From Bigelowiella natans CCMP2755 (taxonomy: Eukaryota; Cercozoa; Chlorarachniophyceae), in NCBI GenBank assembly GCA_000320545.1, contig ADNK01000963.1:1-33650 (forward strand): DNA of 33,650 nt, given 5' to 3'. Below are positions 24,001 to 33,185 of this stretch, piece by piece (positions within the stretch are counted from its first letter, which is position 1; every line of letters begins with the position of its first letter). Both the position numbers and the translations under genes were made by a program. The notes under the pieces were generated by a model. It searched no databases. It saw only the letters and a list, made by a program, of their open reading frames with translations, and was not told the DNA's origin.

Positions 24001-26044
24001 ACTACGTAGGTTCTCCCCTACCTACGCTAGGACTGCAGCTGCTTTTACTACTGCTTACCGGAAGGAGAACTCTGTAGGCCTCAGCTTCGCTAAGGTGTGG
24101 GCCAAGGCTGGCCTTGATGCCCACTTCGATAACCTAATAAAGTTATGCAGCAACACCCTATTGAATGCTAAGCTAGACACTACTAGACCAGCTACCCTAT
24201 GGACAGACTGGTCTAAGCTAGGTATGGCTGCTGTACTTACCCAAGACCAGCAGATCATACGGGTGTGGGGCAGGGCCTGCACAGCAGCTGAGGCCAAGTA
24301 CAGCCCTACAAAAGGAGAGTATAAAGCCATGACTGAGGCGCAGAGGAAACTAAGATACTACCTGCTGTCGGTGCCCAGCTTCACCTTAATGACTGACCAC
24401 AAGCCCCTCCTAGGCATCGACCGCAAGCTCGAAGCGCCTAACGATGAGTATGCAGCTATGAGGGCGGACACGGAAGAGTTTAGGGACAAGAGGACAGTGG
24501 TCTACGCACCAGGAGACAAGCAGCTTGCTGACTATTTCAGCAGGCTGTTCGAAAAGAAAGTCCCTACCCAGGTCACCCCTATGGTTAACGCGATTACCTT
24601 CGAGGACGGCGACTTCCTGCCTGAGCCAGAGGAGCTCCAGCACCTTCAAGAACACCTGGATAAATACAAACACAAGCATGAGGTACTTAGTGATAGGATA
24701 TATGTATACACTAATAATGTTAGGCGTACCTACGTGCCACGGCGGACCAGGGGAGCCCTTCTCTTTACCGCCCATGGACCTGCACACGTAGGAGAAAACC
24801 ATATCACTGCTCTACTCTACCATTACTACTGGCCCTACAAGCTAAAAGAGATAAGGACATACCTGCGTGGCTGCAGGTGCTCCAGCTTGAAGGCGGCAGG
24901 CGTCGCCACCAAGGAGTCCAGCAAGAGCCGTGCATCTAAGAAAATCAAAGCAAGGAACTTCTTAGATATCGTGCAAATTGATGTTTATAAGTACGATGGC
25001 TATCACTACCTTACCTTCGTTGATGTGGCCACTGGAAAGTGCTGGGTTAAAAAGATTATCAAGGTCAACGTTGCTAAGAAGAACAAAGGCTTATATAAGC
25101 AGAGGCTTACTAACTGCTACCGTACCTGGGAGTCTGAGCTCCAGGCTATCCCTGATGAAGTTAGCATAAACAAGATACCAAAGAAGTTACATGTGGATAA
25201 TGAGACCTCTCTTCTACAGCTACCACACCCTAATATTGATGCCTCACCTGTATACTATGCCCAGTCCAACTCCAAGGTAGAGCGACTCCACCGCACCTTG
25301 GCCAACCTAAGCAGGATAAATAGCACCACACCAGACAAGATACAAGGGTTAGTAAACGACACCTTCACGTCTGGGGGAGGTATCAAGGATAAGGAGAGGG
25401 AAGAAGGCGACGACAACGACGACGATACCGAGAGCGAAGACGAGAAGGTCCCGTACGATGGCCGAGTTCTAAAGGAAGGACAGTATGTTAGGGCCAAGGT
25501 AAATCTGAGATCGAGAAATAAACAAGACCCCTTCTGGGGTGGCGTTGCAAAGGTTACCGAGAGGAAGGGGAGGAAGCAGTACTACATCTATGATGGGAAC
25601 AGGGTCACCTTGCGCCACATCAGTCACCTAAAGAATTATGATATCGGTGAGAAGCTCCTAGAGGATGTTAAAGTAAACCCTACTGTGTGGGAGCGAGCAA
25701 TGCCTTGTTTAGGACCCCGACCTAAGTTCGATGTGGAATATGGAAACAATAAGGTCAGGGTGAACGACGATTGGCGCATGAAGATTGTCTATCTAGGCTA
25801 CCCTGGATTACGAAATATGGAGAGGGTAGCTATGAAAATAAAGGACGGAAAATATCAGCTACTCTACCTAGCTGTTCCCGACTTACCCTTTGAGCACTGG
25901 TATAAGGTCCTGGGGGACCTTGATGCAGAGGGCTGGTATGGACACGAACCTAAGGACGAAGGTGAGTTCTGGGTAAGCGACAAAGGAGATAAGGTTAGAG
26001 AGGAATCTATTACCTGGTGGTTGGTGAAGTTCCGAAAGCGATGA
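21071..26044 (+). CDS. Gag-pol polyprotein of Ty3/gypsy retrotransposon, 1657 aa
   Basis: One frame encodes all element proteins with no frameshift or stop between gag and pol; the ATG lies 39 bp after the LTR. The gag part (1 to about 360) is charged and glutamine-rich. A zinc knuckle follows at 370-384 (C-x2-C-x5-H-x4-C). The aspartic protease has LWDSGS with D519. The reverse transcriptase has D822 in SSLDKNES, FPYGLSISGDAFS and YVDDD with D891/D892. RNase H has TDWSKLG with D1046, and later MTDHKPL. The integrase zinc region uses H1235, H1239, C1268 and C1270; its catalytic triad is D1304, D1376 and E1404. An acidic linker (about 1436-1460) leads to a beta-rich segment (FWGGVAKVTERKGRKQYYIY) and about 150 further residues I cannot assign. 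No classic chromodomain is evident. Catalytic residues of every enzyme are present, so it is probably active. Confidence 0.96.
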   Translation: MSQQLEEQQDFGSQAVQGHEQKQERKGDTDAKEGGGTPPQAPPGPAPGIKKADAAAEALENFYEADDEDVAAESKKVVMALRALRPRASNYAKLKVSIEYKYQTHDVWAAIMQDIMDYEADLPPEWAALFRNDGGLGASRGTTQSTVKQQQPVQRNTQFMSVKTAPVMITKYNGKRGEARRWWKNARSILCDFTPNPTENDKLKWLAIIKQAMDLYETGRTRIRQLEKIHTTVSGLRDVEAIMKAFVNEQDANSLPQAIRKYRAMMQHEREPVRDFATRFQDMIDELHDFNYNTGDDQARFEEFKLKIKESTYVTEKGYTTMEAAVQAISLREQEQDRKFTSPKVPGIGNINAIKPQRDWYKDREGNRRCGYCSRKGKHTAKDCRDRKEGRPRMTIRQLNEHYEKLKRKKGRGQGYNNSKWQGSNNGKNNKYKNKKQNSINAIQQQINGILDHLKQAPTKTAVPATQDQDKPMTLDDIKNLGVCNINDEDANRTIKVAMTKVKVKDSYGDYKKLPALWDSGSMPKSFISLSTVRRLGLLDQVTKKERKYAQADGSSSMKTVGELMLKLQIPGSDAETQIKTRVAMTLSMELLLGQDALEKLGGIISFYNHKIYFAKLPKKSGRTISQNMIRLDEWTSESSVNALEFMDLADNKLPTPTELRKKNPGKTIRQITELLDKTPPADDWDIDKGKKYINKILNEKYSDITKPTTKPSSKLTPVKIELKKGYEECIINDPEHRRPEADWEKIEWQINEWAKEGKIEPSNSPWNVRHVLAKKPTYPFFRLAHNFIRHNRVIKRIQTPTPRIDDVIEHVIGYKYYSSLDKNESYMQTPIHKTSRPITAFSSRHRKWHFVVFPYGLSISGDAFSSQNYRAYTHDGMASVLWVFVFVYVDDDIICTNTVVAQIFLLENIFIRFAHFGFTIRLQKCTFLATRIKWCGYYLEQGRITPNPEKVAALQQAPKPKNAKELKSFLQTAAWILRRFSPTYARTAAAFTTAYRKENSVGLSFAKVWAKAGLDAHFDNLIKLCSNTLLNAKLDTTRPATLWTDWSKLGMAAVLTQDQQIIRVWGRACTAAEAKYSPTKGEYKAMTEAQRKLRYYLLSVPSFTLMTDHKPLLGIDRKLEAPNDEYAAMRADTEEFRDKRTVVYAPGDKQLADYFSRLFEKKVPTQVTPMVNAITFEDGDFLPEPEELQHLQEHLDKYKHKHEVLSDRIYVYTNNVRRTYVPRRTRGALLFTAHGPAHVGENHITALLYHYYWPYKLKEIRTYLRGCRCSSLKAAGVATKESSKSRASKKIKARNFLDIVQIDVYKYDGYHYLTFVDVATGKCWVKKIIKVNVAKKNKGLYKQRLTNCYRTWESELQAIPDEVSINKIPKKLHVDNETSLLQLPHPNIDASPVYYAQSNSKVERLHRTLANLSRINSTTPDKIQGLVNDTFTSGGGIKDKEREEGDDNDDDTESEDEKVPYDGRVLKEGQYVRAKVNLRSRNKQDPFWGGVAKVTERKGRKQYYIYDGNRVTLRHISHLKNYDIGEKLLEDVKVNPTVWERAMPCLGPRPKFDVEYGNNKVRVNDDWRMKIVYLGYPGLRNMERVAMKIKDGKYQLLYLAVPDLPFEHWYKVLGDLDAEGWYGHEPKDEGEFWVSDKGDKVREESITWWLVKFRKR

Positions 26045-26086
26045 AGGTCTAAGGGAATAAGGAAGGAAGGAAGGAGCAACGTGACT

Positions 26087-26095
26087 TGGGGGAGG
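26087..26095 (+). other. Polypurine tract
   Basis: Purine run GGGGGAGG immediately upstream of the 3' LTR, the position where plus-strand DNA synthesis is primed in LTR elements. A purine-rich (GGAA)n stretch lies a little upstream (about 26058-26076). Confidence 0.85.
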
Positions 26096-26421
26096 TGTAG
26101 CGCGTACCACTACGCGGGCACAAGTCACGTGCGACAACAAAGGGGTTGTCGCGGATATAGAATATAGATAACGTAGATATTAATACAGCATAGGCACGTG
26201 GGTTCCGGCGGGACTCATGGCAGCACACCGGAAGTGTGCTGCCCCACGTGCGGCGGCATTCGCGAAAGCTTCGCGAATGATTACGCAGTGCACGATTTAA
26301 TAAAAATATAATCTTTAATAAAAATAAACACAACTCTTCAAAAGGAAGCAAACGTGCCTTTCCCCCCCCCTGCCTACTTGTGCACGTAGCGCCTCGGCCT
26401 GTGAACACCTTACGCGCAACA
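26096..26421 (+). repeat. 3' long terminal repeat, 326 bp
   Basis: Identical by eye to the 5' LTR over all 326 bases. Its end lies 113 bp upstream of the proposed first ATG of the transporter gene, in the same orientation, so transcription starting in it could run into that gene. Confidence 0.97.
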
Positions 26422-26425
26422 CCCT
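26422..26425. repeat. Target-site duplication CCCT (right copy)
   Basis: Matches 20702-20705. The predicted empty site joins CTCAATCT to CCCT and then CCGGTCCTAG. Confidence 0.8.
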
Positions 26426-26534
26426 CCGGTCCTAGCGCAGCGCCTACATGTGGACTTGCAGACTCACAAGTCCCTAACACACCTCGCGAGCTGAAATTTC
26501 CACGAGGACTGAAAATTAGCATGTGGCTGCTGCG

Positions 26535-27812
26535 ATGAGTCCTGGCTGGCTTGACTGCTTCAACTCTCCCTCAAGCTTCGGCAGCGAGTGAAGGACCTGA
26601 ACTCTCATTGAATTGACGTCATGCGGAGCGCGGAAGAATTTGATCATTTCCATCGAGAAAATTGGGTCATAGGGCAATCTTGAGACATGATATCGTTGAT
26701 GTCGCACGCAGGAAAACACATGGAAAAACCGCCAATCGAACTCATCGTGCAGGGGAAAAAAAGCAACAGAGCGGAGGGCAGATAAAGAATCCTAACGATC
26801 AGCTGCTACCTCCATCGCAGGGCACCAACTACGATTCAATGGGCCTCGCCTCACCGTATCAGAAAGTTCTTGCTGCCGTCTGCTATGGTTCTCGAAAGAT
26901 GCTGCGTAAACTGCCCTTGTCCGTTTGTTCCTGCGTTGCGCCTGTGGGTTACACGACGTAGCCTGCGACGGCTTTCGCTTGCTAGCCCCTGTGCCGTTCC
27001 ACTTACGTCTTTTTTTGTTTCTCAAACAGGAATAAGTTCGATCCTGCTAGTAATGATTAATAAAAGGATACTTTACACGTAAGCGCTCATTCTCAAAACG
27101 AAACGATTCTGTCTCAACAGCAACCCTTACTAAACTGCTGTTCCTATGTCTTCAGATACAAATTTGGAAGCCCGGTAGTGCTGCTCCTCATGCACCTGTC
27201 GTTCTCTATAGTCTTCTTGGAGGTAATCATGTGCCCGTATGAGCAGATGAATTCTTCGAATGACTTTGAACGTCTACCAGGGGATGAACCTTGTTAATCT
27301 CCTTAAACTGCGAGCATTTGAGTGGAGTTTGGCTATGAAGGTAGGCTTACTGTTATTCCATTTCTGTTTTGTCCCAGGTGTTGATTCACCATTCTAGCAT
27401 TTTATCGCTAGCATTTGCCTTACCTTTCTAAGCTCTTCGTCTATTATTAACAGATGCTCCCGTTGTCGTTCTGCTTCGTTTGCAATATCCTCTGCGCCTT
27501 CTACGCCCTCAGACTGACCTCCGTCCCCATTTTCACGTAAACTTTGCATGAAAATTGACATTAAAGAAGAAGAGGGGAACGGGAGAATCAAATACGCAAT
27601 ACTTATTTAAAACATCTCTATCTCATGCATCATCATATTCTTCTTAGGACTCTGAGGCGGATGACGACATTGTTCGTGATGCTAGCACAGTGGAAAATCC
27701 TAGGCATGACTCCCAGCAGGAGGGTGGTGGAGTGTGTACTCCTAATGATGCTAGGTTCTCAAATGCTGCTTTTCATGCGTTTTCCGAATAATAACAACTC
27801 CCTATTCTCTCC

Positions 27813-27848
<36 letters not shown>

Positions 27849-28428
27849 CCCTTTCTCTCTATCTGCCGTCTCCATCCTCCACGCACGTGCACGATCTCCG
27901 CTCCCCACGTATCCTTCGTCATTTTTCTGAATTCAATATTCGTTTTGGTGGTTGTTCGTCCCCATCCATCAGGCGCCATTGTTGCTGGCATAGGGGATAT
28001 GGGTTTCGATCCTGTCGGGTTCTCCTTCTTTCACATTCACTTAATTTCTTTTTTAGAAAATAGTCATCAGATATATGTGCTCAGAGTGTGTTGACCAGGT
28101 ATTTGTTTTGGATGTCGCACAGGTATCTATGCGTATTCGCTAACAACACGCTTACGGCCTCTTACCTGGTCGCGATGAAGTTCTACTTCGGTATGTTTTG
28201 CGACAAAGGCGGGGACAACAAGCCAACACACAGCTTATATTCCTCGTTGATTTTATTGAACTCCGCAGGCTCTCTCAACTTGGCAGCGGTTGATGTGTTG
28301 CGATATAACTGTGTTCTGTCAATTCCTTCAATTGCCATACTGACGGTCAGCTTTCTTACTCGTCTTGCTGTCGTCTTGCAAAATCAAAAAAATACCACAA
28401 CACACACACACACTCACACACTCACACA

Positions 28429-28481
<53 letters not shown>

Positions 28482-28600
28482 TCACTCCATTGTATTTACA
28501 CTTACATCGAACTATCCTCTTCATTTAGATTTCAAACGGCCAACTGGTGCATGTACTGTATTCGCTGGAATCCACAACTGTGGACTTTTTCGTAAGTTTA

Positions 28601-28638
<38 letters not shown>

Positions 28639-30131
28639 TCCATCCATATCCTTCCCGGTTGGTTCGTGCTTCACTTGTTCTAGCCCTAAAAACCAAGAAA
28701 CATTTTAATTTTGCTATATGACAATCGTGGGACTTATCGATTGTCTCAGCTTGCTGAGAATACACTCTCATACGATTACTCCTCTTTTTCGTCTATGGCC
28801 TTTTCCTGGCCATATGACTCCTCCGTGTTCTTTGGATTTTCTTCTTTTTCTTTCAATTCATGTATTCAACTTTTGTTTTAATACTGAATGCGGAGTTTGT
28901 TGACCAGTATTTGTTCTTGGCGTCCGGATTTATGGCTTTCTTCGTCAACTTCTCTACGTAATTTTGAGATCTCTCTCCCTCCCTCCCTCCCTCCCTCCCT
29001 CCCTCCCTCCATCCCCTCCGTTGGCTTTTCTCATTGGCATATTGTGCTATCGTTCAGATACTGGTGCACCCATGTTAACAGCCCGTTAACAACTAGCGTC
29101 ACAGGTCTTATTATTTATCATCATTGCAAGGCCGGCCTAGCTTGCTTACACAGTCGAGATTGTTCTGGAGAAGTTTAGCACTTCGTTTTCACGTCGATGA
29201 AATGACCCCGCTTAATTCTTTTCGCCAGGACAATTGAAGAACGTTTTGACGACGGTTTTAGGGATGCTCATCTTCCCTGACGTGCATATAAATTCCACGG
29301 TGCTGCACACGCATTTCTTCCAAACTCTTAACGTTCCTTGACCTCTAATCACTCATCTTGGAAATCTCACAATTTTCTGCATTCATAAAGTGCGGTTTCG
29401 TTTCGTGTTGCCATTTTTTTGTCTTGAGCATAGGGACCTACAGATGTCGCAGCGTATTATATTTTCATGTGTGTACTATATTTATATGTATACATGCCGA
29501 AGCTGGTGTAATCCCTCTTTGTAGCAGCGTCTCTTGGAAGTTCATATACCGATTTCCTGATTTAACCAACTGTATTTGCGAGCAGTTTCTCGTGGGAATT
29601 GGCCTTGGGACTGTGGGGGGCATTATGTTCTCCGTCCACAAGTTCATGGTTGTTTGACCTAACTTTACAAACTTCAAATAATACATCGTTGCTTGGACAT
29701 TGCTTTAGATGCTGATTGGGTTCTACCTGGGTGCCTCTTTTTTTTTATTTTTAGGAATCACAGAAGGTCAAAGGGGAGAGCGAAGCGGATGACACGAATG
29801 AGGTGGTGATGCAGCTGTGAGGATGTTTTTCCGTTCTGATTGTGTCTCCTCTATTATCTTAAGTATGGTTACATGGGAGCGACAGTGTGATGACAATGCC
29901 ACATCGCTCTCAAATAAGGATGCTGCTGTGTTTTCAGGAGCCTGAAAGTGAAGACTCGGCCATTGAAATGGTACCAACTGTGCATTCATTTTTGCTGCTT
30001 TCTGTTTTTGTAGTAGCGTTTTTGCATCTGCCTCACAACTTACTTTTTTCCAGACGTTTACATTGAAGCGAGGTCGGAGCAATAATAGTTTCGATGAGAA
30101 CCGTTCGGATGACCTGGATGTAAGACCCTAG
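26535..30131 (+). CDS. SLC35D-like nucleotide-sugar transporter, 18 exons, 412 aa
   Basis: Multipass Golgi/ER antiporter importing nucleotide sugars in exchange for the nucleoside monophosphate. Exons: 26535-26587, 26712-26887, 27030-27078, 27156-27222, 27281-27340, 27454-27536, 27648-27754, 27973-28018, 28123-28190, 28269-28345, 28529-28591, 28908-28957, 29058-29104, 29229-29299, 29586-29648, 29755-29802, 29938-29970, 30054-30131. They sum to 413 codons in phase. Landmarks: AAVCYGISSILLVMINKRIL, TSVPIFTTLRRMTTLFVML, LGAIVAGIGDMGFDPVGYL, YNCVLSIPSIAIL, CTHVNSPLTTSVTGQLKNVL (family signature near the end) and GIGLGTVGGIMFS. The C-terminal tail is acidic. SLC35D relatives carry UDP-GlcA, UDP-GalNAc, UDP-GlcNAc or similar; the substrate cannot be read here. 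Exon 1 is the least certain, and a later ATG at about 26839 would also serve. The tail could instead end at 29820 if the exon at 29755 is not spliced. Confidence 0.9.
27807..27860. repeat. Poly-C and (TC)n tract in transporter intron
   Basis: C run followed by about 15 TC units, in the intron between the exons ending at 27754 and starting at 27973. Confidence 0.9.
28398..28480. repeat. (AC)n then (GA)n microsatellite in transporter intron
   Basis: AC-rich run followed by about 23 GA units inside the intron between the exons ending at 28345 and starting at 28529. Confidence 0.92.
28603..28636. repeat. (TC)n microsatellite in transporter intron
   Basis: About 16 TC units shortly after the donor at 28592. 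Confidence 0.9.
28973..29012. repeat. (CCCT)n tetranucleotide microsatellite in transporter intron
   Basis: About nine CCCT/TCCC units in the intron between the exons ending at 28957 and starting at 29058. Confidence 0.9.
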
Positions 30132-30390
30132 AGCAGAGTCACATACTGGCAAAATCGAGCTAGAAATACGTCGCTCTGGTTAGTACATGGATACAACTGA
30201 GTTCATGTTATCGATTCGTCGTGCAAAGAAGCCTTAGCAGAAGATGATGACTTCACTTGTGAATCTAGCTAGCCACGACGCGACATGCATGCATGCGTAG
30301 ATCGCGCGAACAATCCGTGTTGGGAGCTTACTCTCACTTTACTAGCAAGCTAGTAGCGGTCCGCGCGCGTACAGCTACCATACACTAGTA
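30132..30390. other. 3' spacer of transporter gene, palindrome-rich
   Basis: No gene is seen. It contains CTAGCTAGC, ACATGCATGCATGCG and similar short palindromes, like the other spacers between 3' ends. Confidence 0.5.
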
Positions 30391-30475
30391 TTGCATAGCT
30401 ACGCTTTGGATGTCCATTATACCATCGAAAATATTTAATCAATTTTATTACATTGCGTCTCATACTAGTCGTATG
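30391..30475 (+). repeat. Dispersed repeat, single diverged copy
   Basis: It starts with TTGCATAGCTAC, the same flank as the copy at 7081. It continues with a diverged GGATGTCCATTA, GAAAATATTTAA and an AT-rich core, and ends ATTACATTGCGTCTCATA. It lies between the 3' ends of the transporter and ATP12 genes. Confidence 0.65.
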
Positions 30476-30943
30476 TAGCATGTACGCCAAACGCGCGTTC
30501 TAGCTGCTGTTATGTCCGTGCGTTGATTATACGAGTACTAAATACATGTGTGCACAGTGCATATATCTTTGTGTAGGCACATACTAGTGGTCGACACTGC
30601 TGCACTATATTCACATACATGGTGGCCTCCGTTTTAGATTAAAATGTGCGACATGCGTTGCTATATGTACAGCTTGTTTGTAAGCTTCGTCTCGCAAGCT
30701 AGGCGGCAGATCTACTAGCTACTGTCATATATTTTACATGATGTGCTCTGATCGATTAGGTCAGACATATATTGTATAATTGCAAGCACAGAAGAGGACA
30801 TGTTTGCCACAATGGCCAACCATCTAGCCATGACAACGCATACGCCGCTGTGCACACGTACGTATGAATCGAAATAGCTGATTGAAAGTGATATTTACGA
30901 CGCGTAAATGCTGTGTACGTACACGATGTGATCGACACACACA

Positions 30944-30983
<40 letters not shown>

Positions 30984-31113
30984 CAAGGCAGAATGTATCA
31001 AGCATGTTGTCTGGTCATGTGTTACGTATCGTACATGTACGAATATTATTAACAGTACATGGCGATTATGAATTCATTAGTGAAAAATGTCTCATGAAAC
31101 GAACATAATACAA
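30476..31113. other. Convergent spacer with (AC)n tract
   Basis: No gene is seen. An AC microsatellite spans about 30934-30981. The rest is rich in TACGTA, ACATGT and CTAG palindromes. Confidence 0.5.
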
Positions 31114-32297
31114 TCATGGTTCCTCATAGACGGTTGTCTTGCTTGCAAGCGGCGCGAAATCGTCGTGGATCAAGTTGAGCAGATTAATGGCGGAAGCAAT
31201 GTGCAGTCGGGGATATTCTAATTCGATGCCATGACCATACGGACCTTTGACCTCCCCCCACTTTCTCACCTGGAAGAGTCTTTCAGCCATGGCAGCATTG
31301 TATGTATCCTTCAATGAAACTTTGCGATGGATAACCGCAATTCCTGCATAACAAAGCTTTCGTTAACTTCCACACAGTGACGTGCATAAAATCATCGAAT
31401 ACAAGAGATCTACAACCTAGCATGGTCGAGTATCCAACTTCAGCCACGGCCTTCAAGCATGCAAGCTCAAAGTTTGACGTTTCGTCGATGAATCTAGCAA
31501 TTTCTAGTTTCGTTTCCGCAGGTTGAGACAATGAAGCGATTCCCTCTGTGGTGTAAATAGTAAGTCCGTGCTCATCGCGGAAGTAGTTCAAGACAGGGTC
31601 CCAAAACTTCTTCTGCATTTTGGCCAGGGAGGCAGGAGAATCCACCCGATAGCTGATGACAACACAAATTATTGTATAATCATAAGAATAGAGTATCATG
31701 ACCAAATACCACAAGGAGTCCGTGTCCACGTATTTGAGAAGTTTTCCAACGATTTTCTTCCGATCTACATCAATTGCGGTTGCTGCCAGCGACATCTGAA
31801 TGGGAAGAATAATCATATCTAATGCATCCCCATAGTGTATAGAACGATATGAAAGAAGGTAAAACCGACCAGGGGCATGACAAAGGGCTTGATTCTCTCC
31901 CCCTGGACATCCCATTCGTACGCAATGGCTGAAGCAGCAGAAGCAGTGGGAACAATGAAGCGATGCTTGTCTTCGGTGATGAGGGGCCGCCCATCTAACA
32001 TAACGGTCCATCCGTCGCCCATCGGTCCAATTGATACTTCCTTATAGAACCTTTTCGTGGTCCCATTCGGCTTGACTGTGTATCGATGAGCAGAAGAACA
32101 TGCAAATGCAATTCTCAAATACCCCCTCCGTCTTAGCAACGAGCAGCATTTTACTTACTTCCAGAGACTTTGACCATGCCCGCGGTATCTATAACCTTTC
32201 CCTTTCTCATTGGCACCGTAGAGAATGAGACGCGCTGGCCACCTTGACCACCTGCCATGCGGCCTGCTACAGAAAGGCATCGCAAAGCGGACCTCAT
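31114..32297 (-). CDS. ATP12: Mitochondrial F1-ATPase assembly factor ATP12 (ATPAF2), 5 exons, 298 aa
   Basis: Mitochondrial matrix chaperone that binds free F1 alpha subunit and hands it on during F1 assembly. Exons on the minus strand: 32159-32297, 31870-32075, 31710-31795, 31417-31652, 31114-31343. They total 299 codons in phase. The N-terminus MRSALRCLSVAGRMAGGQGG is basic and hydroxylated, as expected of a mitochondrial presequence. The ATP12 domain follows: KRFYKEVSIGPMGDGWTVML, DGRPLITEDKHRFIVPT, IAYEWDVQGERIKP, MSLAATAIDV, DTDSLCYR (the C codon spans intron 3), FWDPVLNYF and SNFELACLKAVAEVGYS. Then comes YNAAMAERLFQVRKWGEVKG, where bacterial and mitochondrial homologues carry the conserved EEWQxxxWG-like segment. 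The length matches the family. It is divergent from EFTUD2 with 257 bp between start codons. Confidence 0.93.
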
Positions 32298-32554
32298 GCT
32301 GGTGCAGATGCGAGATTTTTGGAGATTTCGGAGTTTTGGGGGAGATAATCCTATCTGCATGTGGATGAAAATCAGCGTGAATAAATTGGAAATTGTAGAT
32401 TTTTGATTGTCGCGATGACGAAAAGCCAAAAGACAGCCGCGCAAAGTCCGGAGCCTGCTCCTGACCTGCACATCTCCTCGCTCTCTGCCCGGAGCACCAC
32501 TCTTTCTTCCCCCTCTTCTTCTTACTCTCCTTCAAATCAGGAGAAGGGTCTGCC
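32298..32554. promoter_or_regulatory. Shared 5' region of ATP12 and EFTUD2
   Basis: 257 bp between two divergent start codons, so it must contain both transcription starts. An open frame continues upstream of the ATP12 ATG but has no in-frame homology. No named element is recognised. Confidence 0.4.
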
Positions 32555-33145
32555 ATGGACGAAAATCTCTACGATGAGGTAAGAATGGGAACGTGCATCA
32601 TCTCAACCCAAAAACCCATGCGGAGGGCCTGAATCGGCATGACGCGCAATTACTTTTCGCAGTGACATTTGATGTCTTATTTGTGCAAGAAGAGGGTTGG
32701 AACTCACCTCTAAGAGAATGTTTCGTGTTTTTATGATCGTTATATAGTTTGGTAATTACATTGGTCCTGACCTCGGTGACGACGATGACGTTGACGAGGA
32801 GTCCGATGACGAAATGCCTGAAGAATGGGGCGATGCAAAGATGGAGGAGGATGCAGCATACGATGATGACGTGAAAGAGAGTGATGCAAATATGATGCAG
32901 GAGGATGTCCCAGGTTTCACACTTTACGTGCACCGCCATGCACGATTTTAAAAGACTAAATATTTTAAGATTTATATTCATGTTTTTGTGCTCTCCACCC
33001 TCTCTTTCTTTCTCCCGTTCTCTCTCTCTCTCTCTCTCTCCCTCCCTCAATCTCTCCTTTTATACTTTAACCCATCCCACTCTCCTCTTCGATAGCATAA
33101 CATTAAATAATTAATGTATATGTAAATGTGTAAATGTACATATGT

Positions 33146-33185
<40 letters not shown>

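Larger units (their letters stand above)
20706..26421 (+). mobile_element. Complete Ty3/gypsy LTR retrotransposon, 5716 bp
   Basis: The element has 326-bp LTRs of sequence TGTAG...CAACA at both ends, 5390 bp apart. Reading base by base I found no difference between the two LTRs. A CCCT target-site duplication flanks it. Inside are a primer-binding site 5 bp after the 5' LTR, one uninterrupted gag-pol frame, and a polypurine tract abutting the 3' LTR. The domain order protease, reverse transcriptase, RNase H, integrase places it in Ty3/gypsy rather than Ty1/copia. All structural parts needed for retrotransposition look intact, suggesting very recent insertion. It lies between CCT7 and the transporter, both in the same orientation as the element. 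Confidence 0.97.

Noticed and set aside
27773-27991. Minus-strand frame with RERERE in the transporter intron
   Set aside because: Translation of a TC microsatellite.
29086-29178. Continuation of the transporter exon past 29104
   Set aside because: Leaves the family sequence. Splicing at 29104 to 29229 gives the conserved TTSVTGQLKNVL.
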